DNA of 64,000 nucleotides from Thiohalocapsa sp963698775. GTDB taxonomy: Bacteria > Pseudomonadota > Gammaproteobacteria > Chromatiales > Chromatiaceae. The stretch is from NCBI GenBank assembly GCA_963698775.1, contig CAVOSE010000005.1, positions 1-64,000 of the forward strand, in the 5' to 3' direction. Numbering within the stretch: position 1 is the stretch's first letter; every line of letters begins with the position of its first letter. The notes under the pieces are model-generated. The model saw only the letters and a program-made list of their open reading frames with translations. It did no database searches and had not been told where the DNA came from. Shown in pieces: positions 26,332-36,409 of this stretch. The position numbers and the translations under genes are program-made.

Positions 26332-27324
26332 TCAGATGACGGTCGACGGGTCTGGGCAGGTACGGCGCGCCTCTCCGGCCCCGAGCGCGTCGATGGCTTG
26401 CATCTCGTCGTCGCTGAGCGCGAAGTTGTAGATGTCGCGATTCTCGACCATGCGCTGTGCCTTCGAGGTTTTTGGCAGCGCGGTTCGCCCGCTCTGCACG
26501 TGCCAGCGCAGCACCACCTGGCCGGGGGTTTTGCCATGGCGTTCGGCCATGGTAACGAGCACAGGGTCCTGCAACATGCCGAAGGCGCCGCTGGCGAAGG
26601 GTGCGTAGGCGGTGACCACGATGCCCTGTTCGCGGCAAAAGGATTCCAACTCGGGGTCCCGGCAGTAGGGATGGATCTCCAACTGGTTGACCGTGGGCCG
26701 ACGCTCCGGTTCGGGCACGTCCTCCATCAGCTGGCGCAGGTGGGTGATGGTGAAGTTGGAGACGCCGATGGCGCGCGCGGCGCCCTTGTCCGCGAGCCTG
26801 CAGAAGGCGCGCCAGATGGTGGCGCGGGCCTTGCGCGAGAAGTCCGGGTCGCTGCTGGTGTGCTGCCCGAAGCCGCCGGGCCAGTGCATCAGCAGTAGGT
26901 CGACGTAGCCGATGCCCAGGTCGTCCAGCGTGTCGACCATGTCGTCGCGGACCTTCTGGGCGATGTCATCCACCTTATCGGCGTCCCAGGTGCGCCGGTG
27001 CGAGATGTTGATGTGCGGGGGTGCCGCGGGGTGCGCGAGCTTGGTGGTAATGAACAGCTCGTCTCGGCGCAGTTCGCCGCTGGCGAAGCGCTGGCCGAGG
27101 AGCGTACCCACGATGCGCTCGGTGCCGTAGGCGCGGGCACCGTCGAATGCGCGGTAGCCGTTGTCGAGGGCCAGCGAGACCGCCCGCCACGCCTGTTCCG
27201 GCAGGAAGCCTTGGAAATCAGTAGCACCCACCCAGTCGCCGAAGGCACAGCCAAAGGCGATACTGGGCATGGTTACCCCATTGTGCAGAGTGACCTCATG
27301 TGCGCTTTCAGCGGTGTGGTTCAT
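26332..27324 (-). CDS. Aldo/keto reductase
   Basis: This 330-residue NADPH-dependent oxidoreductase of the AKR (TIM-barrel) family has the full catalytic tetrad: Asp61 and Tyr66 in GYRAFDGARAYGTERIVG, Lys95 in FITTKLAH and His147 in LLLMHWPG. The cofactor loop is seen in IGVSNF, NQLEIHPYCRDPELESFC and LPKTSKAQRMVEN. The sequence between the barrel strands 3 and 4 is slightly longer than in 2,5-diketogluconate reductases (HINISHRRTWDADKVDD). The substrate is unknown. It is a single gene with no obvious operon partners. Confidence 0.87.
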   Translation of the reverse strand: MNHTAESAHEVTLHNGVTMPSIAFGCAFGDWVGATDFQGFLPEQAWRAVSLALDNGYRAFDGARAYGTERIVGTLLGQRFASGELRRDELFITTKLAHPAAPPHINISHRRTWDADKVDDIAQKVRDDMVDTLDDLGIGYVDLLLMHWPGGFGQHTSSDPDFSRKARATIWRAFCRLADKGAARAIGVSNFTITHLRQLMEDVPEPERRPTVNQLEIHPYCRDPELESFCREQGIVVTAYAPFASGAFGMLQDPVLVTMAERHGKTPGQVVLRWHVQSGRTALPKTSKAQRMVENRDIYNFALSDDEMQAIDALGAGEARRTCPDPSTVI

Positions 27325-27473
27325 GGCTCGCGATCCTGTTGGTGGCTGCCGTTGATTAAGAAGGTGCTTCTCGCGGTGGCTCTTAGCTTTAGGGAAAAAA
27401 TCGAGCAGGAGCGTCGCAAGGCAAGCGATCGGTGATCCAATGACGTCTCTCCATTGACCCTTGGCGCGCCGTC

Positions 27474-28667
27474 CTACGCCCCCTCACCGCAGGGCTCGAA
27501 GGCGAAGTCCATGCTGATTGAAGGCGCCTGAATAAAAGTTCCGGCAACGAGGTCGACGCCGCATTGTCGGACCCTGGCGAGTGTTTCCTCATCGTCGATG
27601 TCGCTGGCGATCAAAGGGACATGCTGTGCGTGTGCGGCGTCGACAAGCTTGATCAGGGGCGTCCGAGACTCCTTCGCTTGGAGGAGCGCGGGGTCGACCG
27701 CGGCATAGGCGAGCGGAAAGCTTGTCAGCAGCGACAAGGTGGCTGGCTCGGTGTTCAGCCGTTCCAGGCAAACCTCCACCTGCAGCTGTTCCAGCAGCCG
27801 AAACAACGCGCTCGCAACCCCGAGATGGGCCAACAGGTCCTCGGCGCGCAGGACGACCAGGGGCGCGTAGCCAAGCAGTTGTCGTTCCAGCAGGCGGTCG
27901 CGCATCCATAGCACCCACTCTCGATGAATGACGGTGGCGACCAGGTTCTGCGGGCTCACCGGCTTAGACAAAAACTCATCGGCGCCCAGACGCATGGCCT
28001 CCCGCTGGGCGGCCGCATCCTGCTCGCCCGACAGGAAGACGATCGGCGTCAGCAGCATGTCGGCGTGGTCGCGGATGATGGCGGTCAGCTCGGAGCCGCT
28101 CGCATTCGGCATATTGAGATCCATCAGGATCAGGTCTGGATGGAACGAGCGGATCCTGTCGATGATCTCCAGCTCATTGCACAGCTCCAGCACGTCGTAT
28201 CCGGCCTTACGCAGTATTTGGCCGGAGATCATGGCCTCGACCTTGACGTCGTCGACCACCAGAACCCGCTCTTGGGAAAGCCTGTCGTCCCCGGAAAACG
28301 GGGCCAGGATTTCCGCGAGGTCGCTGTCTGAGATCGGCAGCAGGTGAAAACCGATGCAACCGGCGCGCCGCGCCGCGAGGCGCATCTGCAGGTCATCCTC
28401 GGTTGCCAGCACCAGCGTTGGGATCCGCCGCTCAGCCACCCAGGCGAAATAGTCGAGCACCTCGGCAAGATCTTTATCCGTTGGTAAGGCCGCGGTATGC
28501 AGGATCACCGGCGCCGGTGGGGAGCCGCCGAGACGGCTTCCGATGTCCGATACTGTTGCACCGACGATAGGGCTGAACCCCTGTGCTCGACAGGCGCGCT
28601 CTAGCCCGTCGCCGATGCGTTGATCGCTGACGAGCAAGAAGATCGTTTGGCTGCGCCCAGGGACCAT
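27474..28667 (-). CDS. Double-receiver regulator with a degenerate EAL domain
   Basis: This protein of about 397 residues has three parts. Residues 1-130 form a receiver-like fold without the acidic pocket (IFLLVSDQRIGDGLERACRA). Residues 140-255 are a canonical receiver (RVLVVDDVKVEAMISGQILR, phosphoacceptor in LILMDLNMPNASG, Lys in FLSKPVSPQNLV). Residues 285-390 resemble the second half of an EAL domain (YAAVDPALLQA, PLIASDIDDEETLARVRQCG, VDLVAGTFIQAPS) but lack the EAL motif itself and several metal ligands. It may therefore bind, not hydrolyse, cyclic di-GMP, or act by protein contact. ATG 28667 is preferred over an upstream TTG because GAGG precedes it. Confidence 0.8.
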   Translation of the reverse strand: MVPGRSQTIFLLVSDQRIGDGLERACRAQGFSPIVGATVSDIGSRLGGSPPAPVILHTAALPTDKDLAEVLDYFAWVAERRIPTLVLATEDDLQMRLAARRAGCIGFHLLPISDSDLAEILAPFSGDDRLSQERVLVVDDVKVEAMISGQILRKAGYDVLELCNELEIIDRIRSFHPDLILMDLNMPNASGSELTAIIRDHADMLLTPIVFLSGEQDAAAQREAMRLGADEFLSKPVSPQNLVATVIHREWVLWMRDRLLERQLLGYAPLVVLRAEDLLAHLGVASALFRLLEQLQVEVCLERLNTEPATLSLLTSFPLAYAAVDPALLQAKESRTPLIKLVDAAHAQHVPLIASDIDDEETLARVRQCGVDLVAGTFIQAPSISMDFAFEPCGEGA

Positions 28668-28877
28668 GATGGTCGTCCTCAAGGATGTCGGTCGGTTGAG
28701 CAGTATAGCGAGAGTCTAATCGCGCGGGCCTCCAATCCGCGGCCTGCCGCTGCCGCAATGCCCGTTGAGACTGCCCTTGTCGCGCGTAAGCTGAGCACGA
28801 CAGGCTGTCGCGGTCCGGCTATGTACCCGCGAAGCATGAAGCCATGCCTGGATGCCGCGTCGCTCAATCCCGCGACT

Positions 28878-29684
28878 TCAGCGCCCATCCATGCGCCGGC
28901 CCCGCATCGAAACAGCGGCGATGACGACCGCGAGCGTTACCAACGCGACGATGATGGTGGCGAGCGCGTTGATCTGGGGCGAGACACCCATGCGCACGCT
29001 GGAATAGATCACCATCGGCAGGGTGGTGGAACCGGGGCCGGCGACAAAGCTGGCGATGACCAGGTCATCGAGCGACAGCGTGAAGGCGAGCAGCCAGCCG
29101 GACATCAGCGCTGGCGCGATCAGCGGCAGCGTGATGCTGAGGTAGACCGTCAGCGGGCGGGCGCCGAGGTCCATGGCCGCCTCTTCCAGCGAGCGGTCCA
29201 TCTGGTTCAGCCGCGCCCGCACCACCACCGCGACGTAGGCCATGCTGAAGGTGATGTGGGCGATGGTGATGGTGGTAAAGCCGCGCCCGTCCGGCCAGCC
29301 GATGAGCTGCTGCATCGCGACGAACAGCAGTAGCAGCGACAGACCGATGATGACATCCGGCATCACCAGCGGCGCGGTCAACAGCAATTCGAAGCCGGTA
29401 CGTCCGCGAAAACGTCCATGGCGCACAAGGGCATTAGCGGCCAGCGTTCCCAAGACGACCGCCAGCGTGGCGTTGACGGCGGCGATGCGGATGCTGAGCC
29501 AGGCGGCATCGAGCAATTGCCGGTTTTGCAACAGCTCGCCATACCATTTGGTGGAGAAGCCGGACCAGACGGTGACCAGCCGCGACTCATTGAACGAATA
29601 GACGATCAACAGCAGCACTGGCACATACAGAAAGGCGTAGCCGAACAGCAGCACCGTGATCAGCGGCCAGCGGCGCCTGTTCAT
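28878..29684 (-). CDS. potI: Polyamine ABC transporter permease PotI/PotC
   Basis: This 268-residue inner-membrane permease has six predicted helices and the ABC permease EAA loop (MDLGARPLTVYLSITLPLIA). It matches PotI/PotC of putrescine/spermidine importers, with the start region YAFLYVPVLLLIVYSFNES and the SLDDLVIASFVAGPGSTTLP segment typical of this subfamily. It starts eight bases after the potH stop. Its ATPase and binding-protein partners are encoded 5 kb away at 35236-37522 on the same strand. Confidence 0.88.
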   Translation of the reverse strand: MNRRRWPLITVLLFGYAFLYVPVLLLIVYSFNESRLVTVWSGFSTKWYGELLQNRQLLDAAWLSIRIAAVNATLAVVLGTLAANALVRHGRFRGRTGFELLLTAPLVMPDVIIGLSLLLLFVAMQQLIGWPDGRGFTTITIAHITFSMAYVAVVVRARLNQMDRSLEEAAMDLGARPLTVYLSITLPLIAPALMSGWLLAFTLSLDDLVIASFVAGPGSTTLPMVIYSSVRMGVSPQINALATIIVALVTLAVVIAAVSMRGRRMDGR

Positions 29685-29691
29685 TGTGGCT

Positions 29692-30612
29692 TCATCGCGC
29701 TGGCGCCTCCGCCGAGTCGTCGAGCCGTTGTTCGAAGCGCTGCATCAGCACGAAGGGCACCACCAGTAGCCCCAACAGCACGATGGCGAGCGCCGAGGCC
29801 AGCGGCCAGTCCTGGTTGGAGAAGAACTCGGTCCAGAGCATCTTGCCGACCATCAGGCTCTGCGGACCGCCGAGCAGGTCCGGGATGACGAACTCACCCA
29901 CCACCGGAATAAACACCAGCATGCTGCCGGCGACGATGCCCGACAGCGACAAAGGCAGCGTGATCTTGACGAATGCCCGCCAGGGCCGGCAGCCCAGGTC
30001 CGCGGCGGCCTCCAGCAGGCTGAAGTCGAGTCGCGTCAGGTTGGCGTACAGCGGCAGGATCATGAACGGCAGATAGGAATAGACCACGCCGATGTAGACC
30101 GCGAGCTGGGTGTGCAGGATGGCCAAGGGTTCATCGATGACACCGAGCCAGAGCAGGAAATTGTTCAGCAGGCCGTTCTGTTTCAGGATGCCGATCCAGG
30201 CATAGACGCGGATCAGGAACGAGGTCCAGAACGGCAGTACGATTAGCAATAGCAGCAGCGCCCGATAGCGCTCGGACGTGGTGGCGATGGCGTAGGCCAT
30301 CGGGTAACCGATCAGCAGGCAGAGCAGGGTGCAGACCAGCGCCACCCACAGCGAGTTCAAGAACGCGGCCAGATACAGCTCGTCCTGAAAGACCAGCAGG
30401 AAGTTCTGCAGATTGATCTGGACGGCCAGCACACCGTCGTCGATCCATTCCCACAGCGCCGTGTAGGGCGGCTGCGCCAGCGCCGGCTCACTGATGCTGA
30501 TGCGCAGCACGATGACGAACGGCAGCAGGAAGAACAGCCCGAGCCACAGATACGGAACGCCGATGTTGGTGAACCGGCTCAGACGACGCCTGGTTGCAGG
30601 CTTAGCGCTCAT
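29692..30612 (-). CDS. potH: Polyamine ABC transporter permease PotH/PotB
   Basis: This 306-residue permease starts at ATG 30612, which overlaps the end of the Uma2 pseudogene frame. It has six membrane segments and motifs of PotH/PotB, such as YLWLGLFFLLPFVIVLRISI, the EAA loop EAAADLGCRPWRAFVKITLP and FVIPDLLGGPQSLMVGKMLW. With PotI it forms the membrane pore for putrescine or spermidine uptake. The normal order potF-potG-potH-potI is interrupted here between potG and potH by a Uma2 gene, a repeat and an antisense decayed locus. Confidence 0.88.
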   Translation of the reverse strand: MSAKPATRRRLSRFTNIGVPYLWLGLFFLLPFVIVLRISISEPALAQPPYTALWEWIDDGVLAVQINLQNFLLVFQDELYLAAFLNSLWVALVCTLLCLLIGYPMAYAIATTSERYRALLLLLIVLPFWTSFLIRVYAWIGILKQNGLLNNFLLWLGVIDEPLAILHTQLAVYIGVVYSYLPFMILPLYANLTRLDFSLLEAAADLGCRPWRAFVKITLPLSLSGIVAGSMLVFIPVVGEFVIPDLLGGPQSLMVGKMLWTEFFSNQDWPLASALAIVLLGLLVVPFVLMQRFEQRLDDSAEAPAR

Positions 30613-30613
30613 C

Positions 30614-31215
30614 ACGAGCCGGCGTCGGCGGCCGGCGGCTGCTCCGCATCGGGCCAACGAATGACGAGACCGTCGATGGCGGTCACTGCCGTCTCGCCCT
30701 CGAGTGGCAGCACGTCGGGCTTACCATAGCCGGCGGGGCCGATGGCGGTAGATCATCAGCATGTCATCGATGGGGTGCAGCAGCCAGTATTCGCGCACGC
30801 CGTGGCGCTCGTAGAGGTCGCGCTTCTCGCGCTGGTCTTTGCGCGCGGTGCTGGGTGAGAGGACCTCGACAATCCAGTCCGGGGCGCCGCGGCAACCCTT
30901 GTCGTCGAGCTTCGACGGATCGCAGATCACGGCGACGTCTGGCTGCACAACGGTGTCCACCTGCTCGTCGGCCTCATCGGCGCGTGGCAGGCGCACGTCG
31001 AATGGGGCGACGTAGGTGCTGCAGGCGCTATCAAGTAAATGATTCGCGGTTTGTCGGACCAATTCGACAACAAAATCCTGATGTCGGCGACTCGGAGCGG
31101 GGCTCATGTCGTAGGCGACGCCGTCGATCAACTCCCAGCGCTCGTCGTCCGGCCAGTGCAGATAGTCGCCGTAGGTGAGGCGCTCATTTGCCCGGTTGCG
31201 TTGTGGATGTGGCAT
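30614..31215 (-). pseudogene. Uma2-family (DUF820) protein with a frameshift
   Basis: The first frame (ATG 31215) encodes RLTYGDYLHWPDDERWELID, QPDVAVICDPSKLDDKGC, GAPDWIVEVLSPSTARKDQR and GVREYWLLHPIDDMLMIYR. These are hallmark Uma2 motifs of the PD-(D/E)XK-like fold. It then stops early at TAA 30721-30723. Shifting one base near 30740 restores a normal Uma2 tail (PAGYGKPDVLPLEGETAV to GLVIRWPDAEQ) ending at TGA 30614-30616. Uma2 genes are common in bacteria with many repeats and cyanobacteria-like genomes, and their role is unknown. The shift could be real decay or a read error. Confidence 0.78.
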
Positions 31216-31224
31216 GTTCTATGG

Positions 31225-31500
31225 CCTAGATTGCTTGGGGGCGACAAATGTTTGCAGATGAATCAAGTTTCGACGCAGCCTAGGACCGGCGGGGGGCCGC
31301 GAAATCGGGATCGGGGTCGCGATCGGATCGCCTGCCACTCGTTTCGATTCCGATTTCGATTTCGATGCCGATACCGATACCGATCCGATGCCGATGCCGA
31401 TACCGATGCCGATGCCGATACCGATACCGATGCCGATGACCGATACCGATACCGATACGGAATGATCATGACTCGTCGGTCTGAGGCGAATCCTCGCTAG
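31225..31500 (+). repeat. Hexamer-core dispersed element, copy A
   Basis: The element starts CCTAGATTGCTTGGGGGCGA and ends GACTCGTCGGTCTGAGG plus CCTCGCTAG. Between conserved ends lie a GATCGGG-type array, a short spacer with CCTGCCACTC, and an opposing CGAT(A/G)CC-type hexamer array, here expanded to about 100 bases with mixed GATACC and GATGCC units. The two arrays are roughly complementary, so the core can fold back on itself. Copies B, C and D share the same ends. This copy begins ten bases before the Uma2 start codon. Confidence 0.85.
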
Positions 31501-31633
31501 GTCAACAATGAAGCAACTGACGCTGCGGCAGTATAGCTCTTGCTTGGTGTCCAGCCGCGTCACCAGAGCCGTGCATACCTGTATACTGAGCATGGAATCT
31601 CTGTTCGGGCCCGATCGCTCTGGATACCATCGC

Positions 31634-33515
31634 ATGACCATCGCCGTTGCGTCTGTCGCATACTTGGCGGTCCGTCGTTTCGCTAGGCGAGCCGTTTGCA
31701 GCGTTGCCGCATGTGCTTTCGTGGTGTCGGCGGTCGTTGATGCCGTCGCCGACGCGGCCGCCCATCCGGGCGGGTCGGCGGCGGCGGAATGGACCGAAGA
31801 CGAACTCCTGGCATTGTCGCCGATGCAGTTGGCGGAGATCTCGGTGGTCTCGGCCTCGCTCACGCCCCAGCGCCTGGCGGATTCCCCCGCCAGCGTGTCG
31901 GTCATCACGGCCAAGCAGATCGCGCGGATGGGCGCGCGCACCCTGTACGACGTGCTGCGACATGTGCCGGGAATGCGGGTAGACGTGACCAATCGCGGCC
32001 GACCGGTGATCTCGGTGCGCGGTGTCCGCCGCGACAGCAGCAACCAGCTGTTGTTCCTGCTCGACGGGCATCGACGGCACCGAGACCACCTTTCGCATGG
32101 AAGCAGAGCAGGGAGGCTTCGTCGGCAGCCAGGTCAACCTGCTCTACGGCCGCGCCTTCGAGCCGGATCGGGCGCTCAGCGTCGATCTCAATCTGGTCGA
32201 TCAAGACGGACCGCGCATACCGGTCTCCGCGGACATCGCCGGGCGCTCCGGCTTTGCCGACCGGGACTTCGAGCAGCTGGACCTGCAGGCACGCGGCGAA
32301 GTCGGTCCGTTCGGATTGCAGGCACGGTATACCCAGCAGGATCGCGGTGAATCCCATGGCGCCCTGTTTCAGCTCAGCCCAGACGATCAGTCTCGGTTTC
32401 GAGGTGGCTTTGTCGAACTGGATGCGGACTTCGATGCTGGCGAGCATACCCGGTTGTTGGTCAAGCGGCTACTGTCGATTACGTCGAAGGTGAGGCGAAG
32501 ATCTTCGAAATGCCCCGCGGGACCATTGCGCCAGATTCCCCATTTTTCCCCTTCAACGACATCGGCCGCGGCGGTCAAGTGAGCCTGAATACGAGCCGGG
32601 TCGGTCTTGAATTGCAAGCGAGCAACAGCCGCTTCGCAAACCACGCGATTACCTATGGGCTGCTGTGGGAGTATCAGGCGCAGGACGACTTAAAGACCTT
32701 GACCAGCGACATCGGCATCGGCCGGCCGGTCTATCCGCTAGTGGATGTCAGTGATACCGAGGAACTTCGGGCGCGACGCCAACCGAACCCTGGTCGCCCC
32801 CTACATTGAGGATATCTGGCAGGTCACGCAGGCCGTGACCGTTAATGCGGGCGTGCGGCTGGACTACTACAGCGATTCCGGCGACTCGCTCAATCCGCGA
32901 CTCGGCTCGTGCGACGACAGTCGCGGCTGGAAGCCGCTCCCACGGCTTAACTTAACGGCATTGACCTTCGAACTGGGCCTGACGGCCCATCCGATCGAAC
33001 GACTTTTTACCCGCATCACGCTGTTCAACAACCAACTCGAAGACCTGATCGACGTGCCGGCTGGTGTTGGTCAATTCGAGAACATCGGCTCACTGACCAG
33101 CCGCGGGGTCGAACTCGAGGCGCGTTGGGAATGGGATAGCGGTGCCTCGATCAGCGGCAACTACAGCTACGTAGACGCCAAGCTGGAGGATGGCCGGCCA
33201 GCGCCAGACGAACCGCGCAACATCGCCAGTCTGATTGCCTGGACGCCGATGACAGCGCGTCTCGGGGGCGGCTTGAGCCTCTATTGGCAGGATGCGAGCC
33301 CGCGCGCCGCCGGTGACCCGCGGAGCGACCTGTCGGGCTGTACGGTTCTGGACCTGAATCTGATCTATCGATGGAGCGAGCAGGTTCAACTAGGCCTCGC
33401 GGCCTACAACCTGCTTGACGAAGACTACGCGCTGCCGGCCCCCGTCGGTACCATTGCGGAGGACTACGGGGTCCCGGGGCGCAGTGTCCGGGCCGAGCTG
33501 CGCATGGCCTTCTGA
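31634..33515 (+). pseudogene. TonB-dependent outer-membrane receptor, multiply broken
   Basis: At least four frame segments align in order with a TonB-dependent receptor. First is a signal-bearing start and plug (LADSPASVSVITAKQIARMG, VLRHVPGMRVDVTNRG, LLFLLDG). After a gap, barrel strands follow (VGSQVNLLYGRAFEP), then NTSRVGLELQASNSRFANHA, YIEDIWQVTQAVTVNAGVRL and a C-terminus YNLLDEDYALPAPVGTIAED ending in an aromatic residue (RMAF). There are internal deletions around 32075 and 32930 and frame changes near 32470 and 32765. It cannot make a receptor. It is followed directly by a decayed YfiR/PAS-GGDEF-EAL locus, which suggests one former signalling and uptake cluster. Confidence 0.8.
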
Positions 33516-33529
33516 GCCGGCTACCCAGG

Positions 33530-35103
33530 ATGACTAACACCACGGACAAGTCCCCGGCACGCCGGAGCCCGCGCGCAAAGCCCGCGCGAATGGGGCTCGC
33601 AGTCGCTCTGCTGGCGGTGGTCTCGACCGGACTCTGCGCCAATGCGCTGGAGTATCGGGTCAAGGCTGCCTAACTCTACAACTTCTTCCTATTCGTCGAT
33701 CGGCCGAAGCAGGCGTTCGTCCAGGATAACGATCGTTTCGAGCTTTGCATCGTCGGGCGCGACTCGTTCGGCGCGAGTTTGGCGCCGCTGGCGAAAAAGA
33801 CTGCGCAGCGGCGCTCCATCGCGCTGCGTCGGCTTGGGCCGGGCGCCGATGCGAGCACTTGTCACGTACTCTTTATCGGCGACTCCGAGGGCGATCGCGT
33901 GCCGGCGATCCTGCGTCGGCTACGTGGCTCGCATGTCCTGACGGCGAGTGAGCTGCCGAATTTCGCCCGGCAGGGCGGCATGGTCGGCTTTACTACCGAG
34001 GTCGACGGCGGCGCGACGGAGGTAGACGGCAGCGTGACCACCCTCTACATCAGTCCGCAGGTCGAGGGCATTCTGGGCTATGCGCCAGAGGCATGGCTGC
34101 AGTGGCCCGAGCTGTTCCAGGAGCGTCTGCACGACGATGATCGGCAGCGGGTCCTTCAGATGATTTCAGCGTGCCGTCAGAGCGGGCTGGACTTCGTCTG
34201 CGAGTACCGCATGCTGCACCGCGATGGGCATACGGTCCACATCCGCGACGAGGGCAAGCTGCTCCGCGAGGGCGACCATGGCCGGATGGTGATGCAGGGG
34301 TTGCGCTATGACATCAGCGAGCGTCGGCGGGCGGAGGCCAAGGTCGAGCATCTCGCCTACCATGATGCGTTGACGGCGCTGCCCAATCGGCTCCTGTTCA
34401 AGAGCCATTTGGCCGCCGCCATCGAGCGCGCGGAACGCTATGGCCACCGCTTTGCGGTCCACTTTCTCGATCTCGATCGTTTCAAGGGGGTCTTGCGCTG
34501 CCCTGCACGGCGGTCAACGTCTCGTCGGTGCAGTTCCGTTCGTCTGATTTCGCCGATTTCGTGCTGGAGCGGATCGCGATCCACGGCATCCCCGCCGAGT
34601 CCGTCGAGCATGAATTCACTGAGAGTGTTTTTTTGGATGCGTCGGACGAAAACCTCGGCGTGATCTCTAGGCTCTCGGAGCAGGGCATCCGGTTCTCCAT
34701 CGACGACTTCGGCACGGGCTTCTCGTCGCTGGCCTATCTGCGCAAATTCCAAGTCGATAAGCTGAAGATCGATCGAACCTTTGTGCAGCACATGGTCGAA
34801 CGCCCCAACGACGTCGAGATTGTCCGGGCGACACTGGCGCTTGGCCGTGCGCTCGGTCTCACGACCCTTGCCGAGGGCGTCGAGACTCCGGCCCAGGCCG
34901 AGCTTCTGCTCGAGCTTGGTTGCGCCCAGGCCCAGGGCTACTATTTTGGCCGGCCCATGTCCGCCGAGGTTATCTCCGAGCGCCTGATTGAGCAACGGCG
35001 CGACGGCGTTGGCGGGGCCGCCGACACGGCCGAGTCGTCCGGCCGGTCAACAGCGCAGTTGCGCGACCGCGCTTCAGGCCCGCGATCCGTGGTTCCGATC
35101 TGA
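33530..35103 (+). pseudogene. YfiR-like / PAS-GGDEF-EAL fusion remnant
   Basis: From ATG 33530 a signal peptide (GLAVALLAVVSTGLCANA) and a YfiR/DUF4154 start (LEYRVKAA, then TAA 33671, then LYNFFLFVDRP) are seen. In intact YfiR the stop position is Tyr of AAYLYNF. The same frame then passes, without a stop, into a PAS domain (LYISPQVEGILGYAPEAW) and the start of GGDEF (YHDALTALPNRLLFKSHLAA to FLDLDRFKG). There the catalytic GGDEF part is deleted, and another frame continues with the C-terminal two thirds of an EAL domain (SIDDFGTGFSSLAYLRKFQV, DKLKIDRTF, AEGVETPAQAELL, GYYFGRPM). Both c-di-GMP activities must be lost or damaged. Confidence 0.75.
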
Positions 35104-35235
35104 CGCGTGCTCCCGTTCCACGAGCCATCGAGGACATCCGGATGGAGGTCGTCGACGACAGTCGCGATGCCCGCGACCGCGAGGGGCCGCTTGCCTGTTG
35201 GCGCCTTGGGCCGTTATCGGAGTCGCGACTCCCTG

Positions 35236-36387
35236 CTATTCGGTCAGCAAGACTCCGCTGCTGGTCTGCCACTCCATCGCTACCGTCTGCTCCCAGGTCA
35301 GCGCCTGTTCGGTGCGGGGCTCGACGTTGGTCAGGGTCATCTCGACGATGCGCGACTCGCCATTGTCCTGGTCGCCGACGCGCACGCGATAGATGGACAC
35401 GTCCCCCAGGTAGGCGATGTCCTCGACCACGCCCTTGAGCTGGTTCACGCCGTCGTCGCGATAGTCCGTGCAGGGGTGGATCTTTTCCGGGCGCACCGCC
35501 ACCGTGACCGGGCTGCCGATGGCCAGCGGGTACAGACTGCGGATGCGCATATTGCGCCCGAGCCTGGTCTTGACCTGTACCTGATCGGCCTCGATGGCCG
35601 TGACCTTGCCCTCGAAAAGGTTCACCGAGCCGATGAAGCCAGCGACGAAGCGGGTGTCGGGGTATTCGTAGATCGCTGTCGGTGTATCCACCTGCATGAT
35701 GCGGCCCGCGTCCATCACCGCGATGCGGCTGGACATGGTCATGGCCTCTTCCTGGTCGTGGGTGACGGTGACGAAGGTGGTACCGAGGCGCTCCTGCAGA
35801 TTCACCAACTCGAACTGGGTGTTCTCGCGCAGGCGCTTGTCGAGGGCGCCGAGGGGCTCGTCGAGCAGCAACAGCTTGGGGTGTCGGGCCAGGCTGCGGG
35901 CCAGCGCGACGCGCTGGCGCTGGCCGCCGGAGAGCTGGTCCGGTCGGCGCTTGCGCTGCTCGGTGATCTGCAACAGCGACAGCATCTCGTCGACACGCTC
36001 GGCGCGCTGTTTGCGCGGCATGCGATCCTGCTTCAGGCCGAAGGCGATGTTCTGCTCCACGCTCATGTGCGGAAACAACGCGTAGGACTGGAACATCATG
36101 TTCACCGGCCGCGCATAGGGCGGGATGTCCGTCACGTCGGCGCCGTCGATGAAGATGCGCCCCAGCGTTGGCCGCTCGAACCCACCCAGCAGCCGCAGCA
36201 AGGTCGACTTGCCGCAACCGGAGCTGCCGAGCAGCGAGAAGAACTCCCCCTTGTAGATGTTCAGGTTGACGTCGTCGACGGCGTAGACGTCGCCAAACTT
36301 CTTGGTGACCCGCTCGATGCGCACGTAGGGCTCCGTCTGGGGGTCCTGCCAGGGTTCTAGGGTGCGGCGTTGGTCGGGAGCGGGCAT
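35236..36387 (-). CDS. potG: Polyamine ABC transporter ATPase PotG/PotA
   Basis: This 383-residue ATPase starts at ATG 36387, 22 bases after potF. It has Walker A GSSGCGKST at about residues 52-60, the Q-loop (MMFQSYALFPHM), signature LSGGQRQRVALARSL, Walker B LLLLDEPLGALD and the switch His (TVTHDQEEAMTMSS). A C-terminal TOBE/OB domain carries VAVRPEKIHPCTDY and VVEDIAYLGDVSIYRVRV, as in PotG. It drives uptake through PotH and PotI. It is separated from those permease genes by the 4.6-kb interruption, so it may be transcribed with potF only. Confidence 0.9.
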   Translation of the reverse strand: MPAPDQRRTLEPWQDPQTEPYVRIERVTKKFGDVYAVDDVNLNIYKGEFFSLLGSSGCGKSTLLRLLGGFERPTLGRIFIDGADVTDIPPYARPVNMMFQSYALFPHMSVEQNIAFGLKQDRMPRKQRAERVDEMLSLLQITEQRKRRPDQLSGGQRQRVALARSLARHPKLLLLDEPLGALDKRLRENTQFELVNLQERLGTTFVTVTHDQEEAMTMSSRIAVMDAGRIMQVDTPTAIYEYPDTRFVAGFIGSVNLFEGKVTAIEADQVQVKTRLGRNMRIRSLYPLAIGSPVTVAVRPEKIHPCTDYRDDGVNQLKGVVEDIAYLGDVSIYRVRVGDQDNGESRIVEMTLTNVEPRTEQALTWEQTVAMEWQTSSGVLLTE

Positions 36388-36409
36388 TGGGAAAGTCGAA
36401 GGGTGAAGG

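Noticed and set aside
31350..31460. Possible CRISPR-like array in repeat copy A
   Set aside because: Units are only six bases with no spacers, no leader and no cas genes; it is a microsatellite inside a dispersed element.
31219..32043. Minus-strand frame of 274 codons over the hexamer repeat and the receptor start
   Set aside because: Composed largely of repeat-encoded alternating residues and antisense of the TonB receptor; no family resemblance.
35107..36360. 417-codon plus-strand frame opposite potG
   Set aside because: Shadow of the potG ATPase gene.
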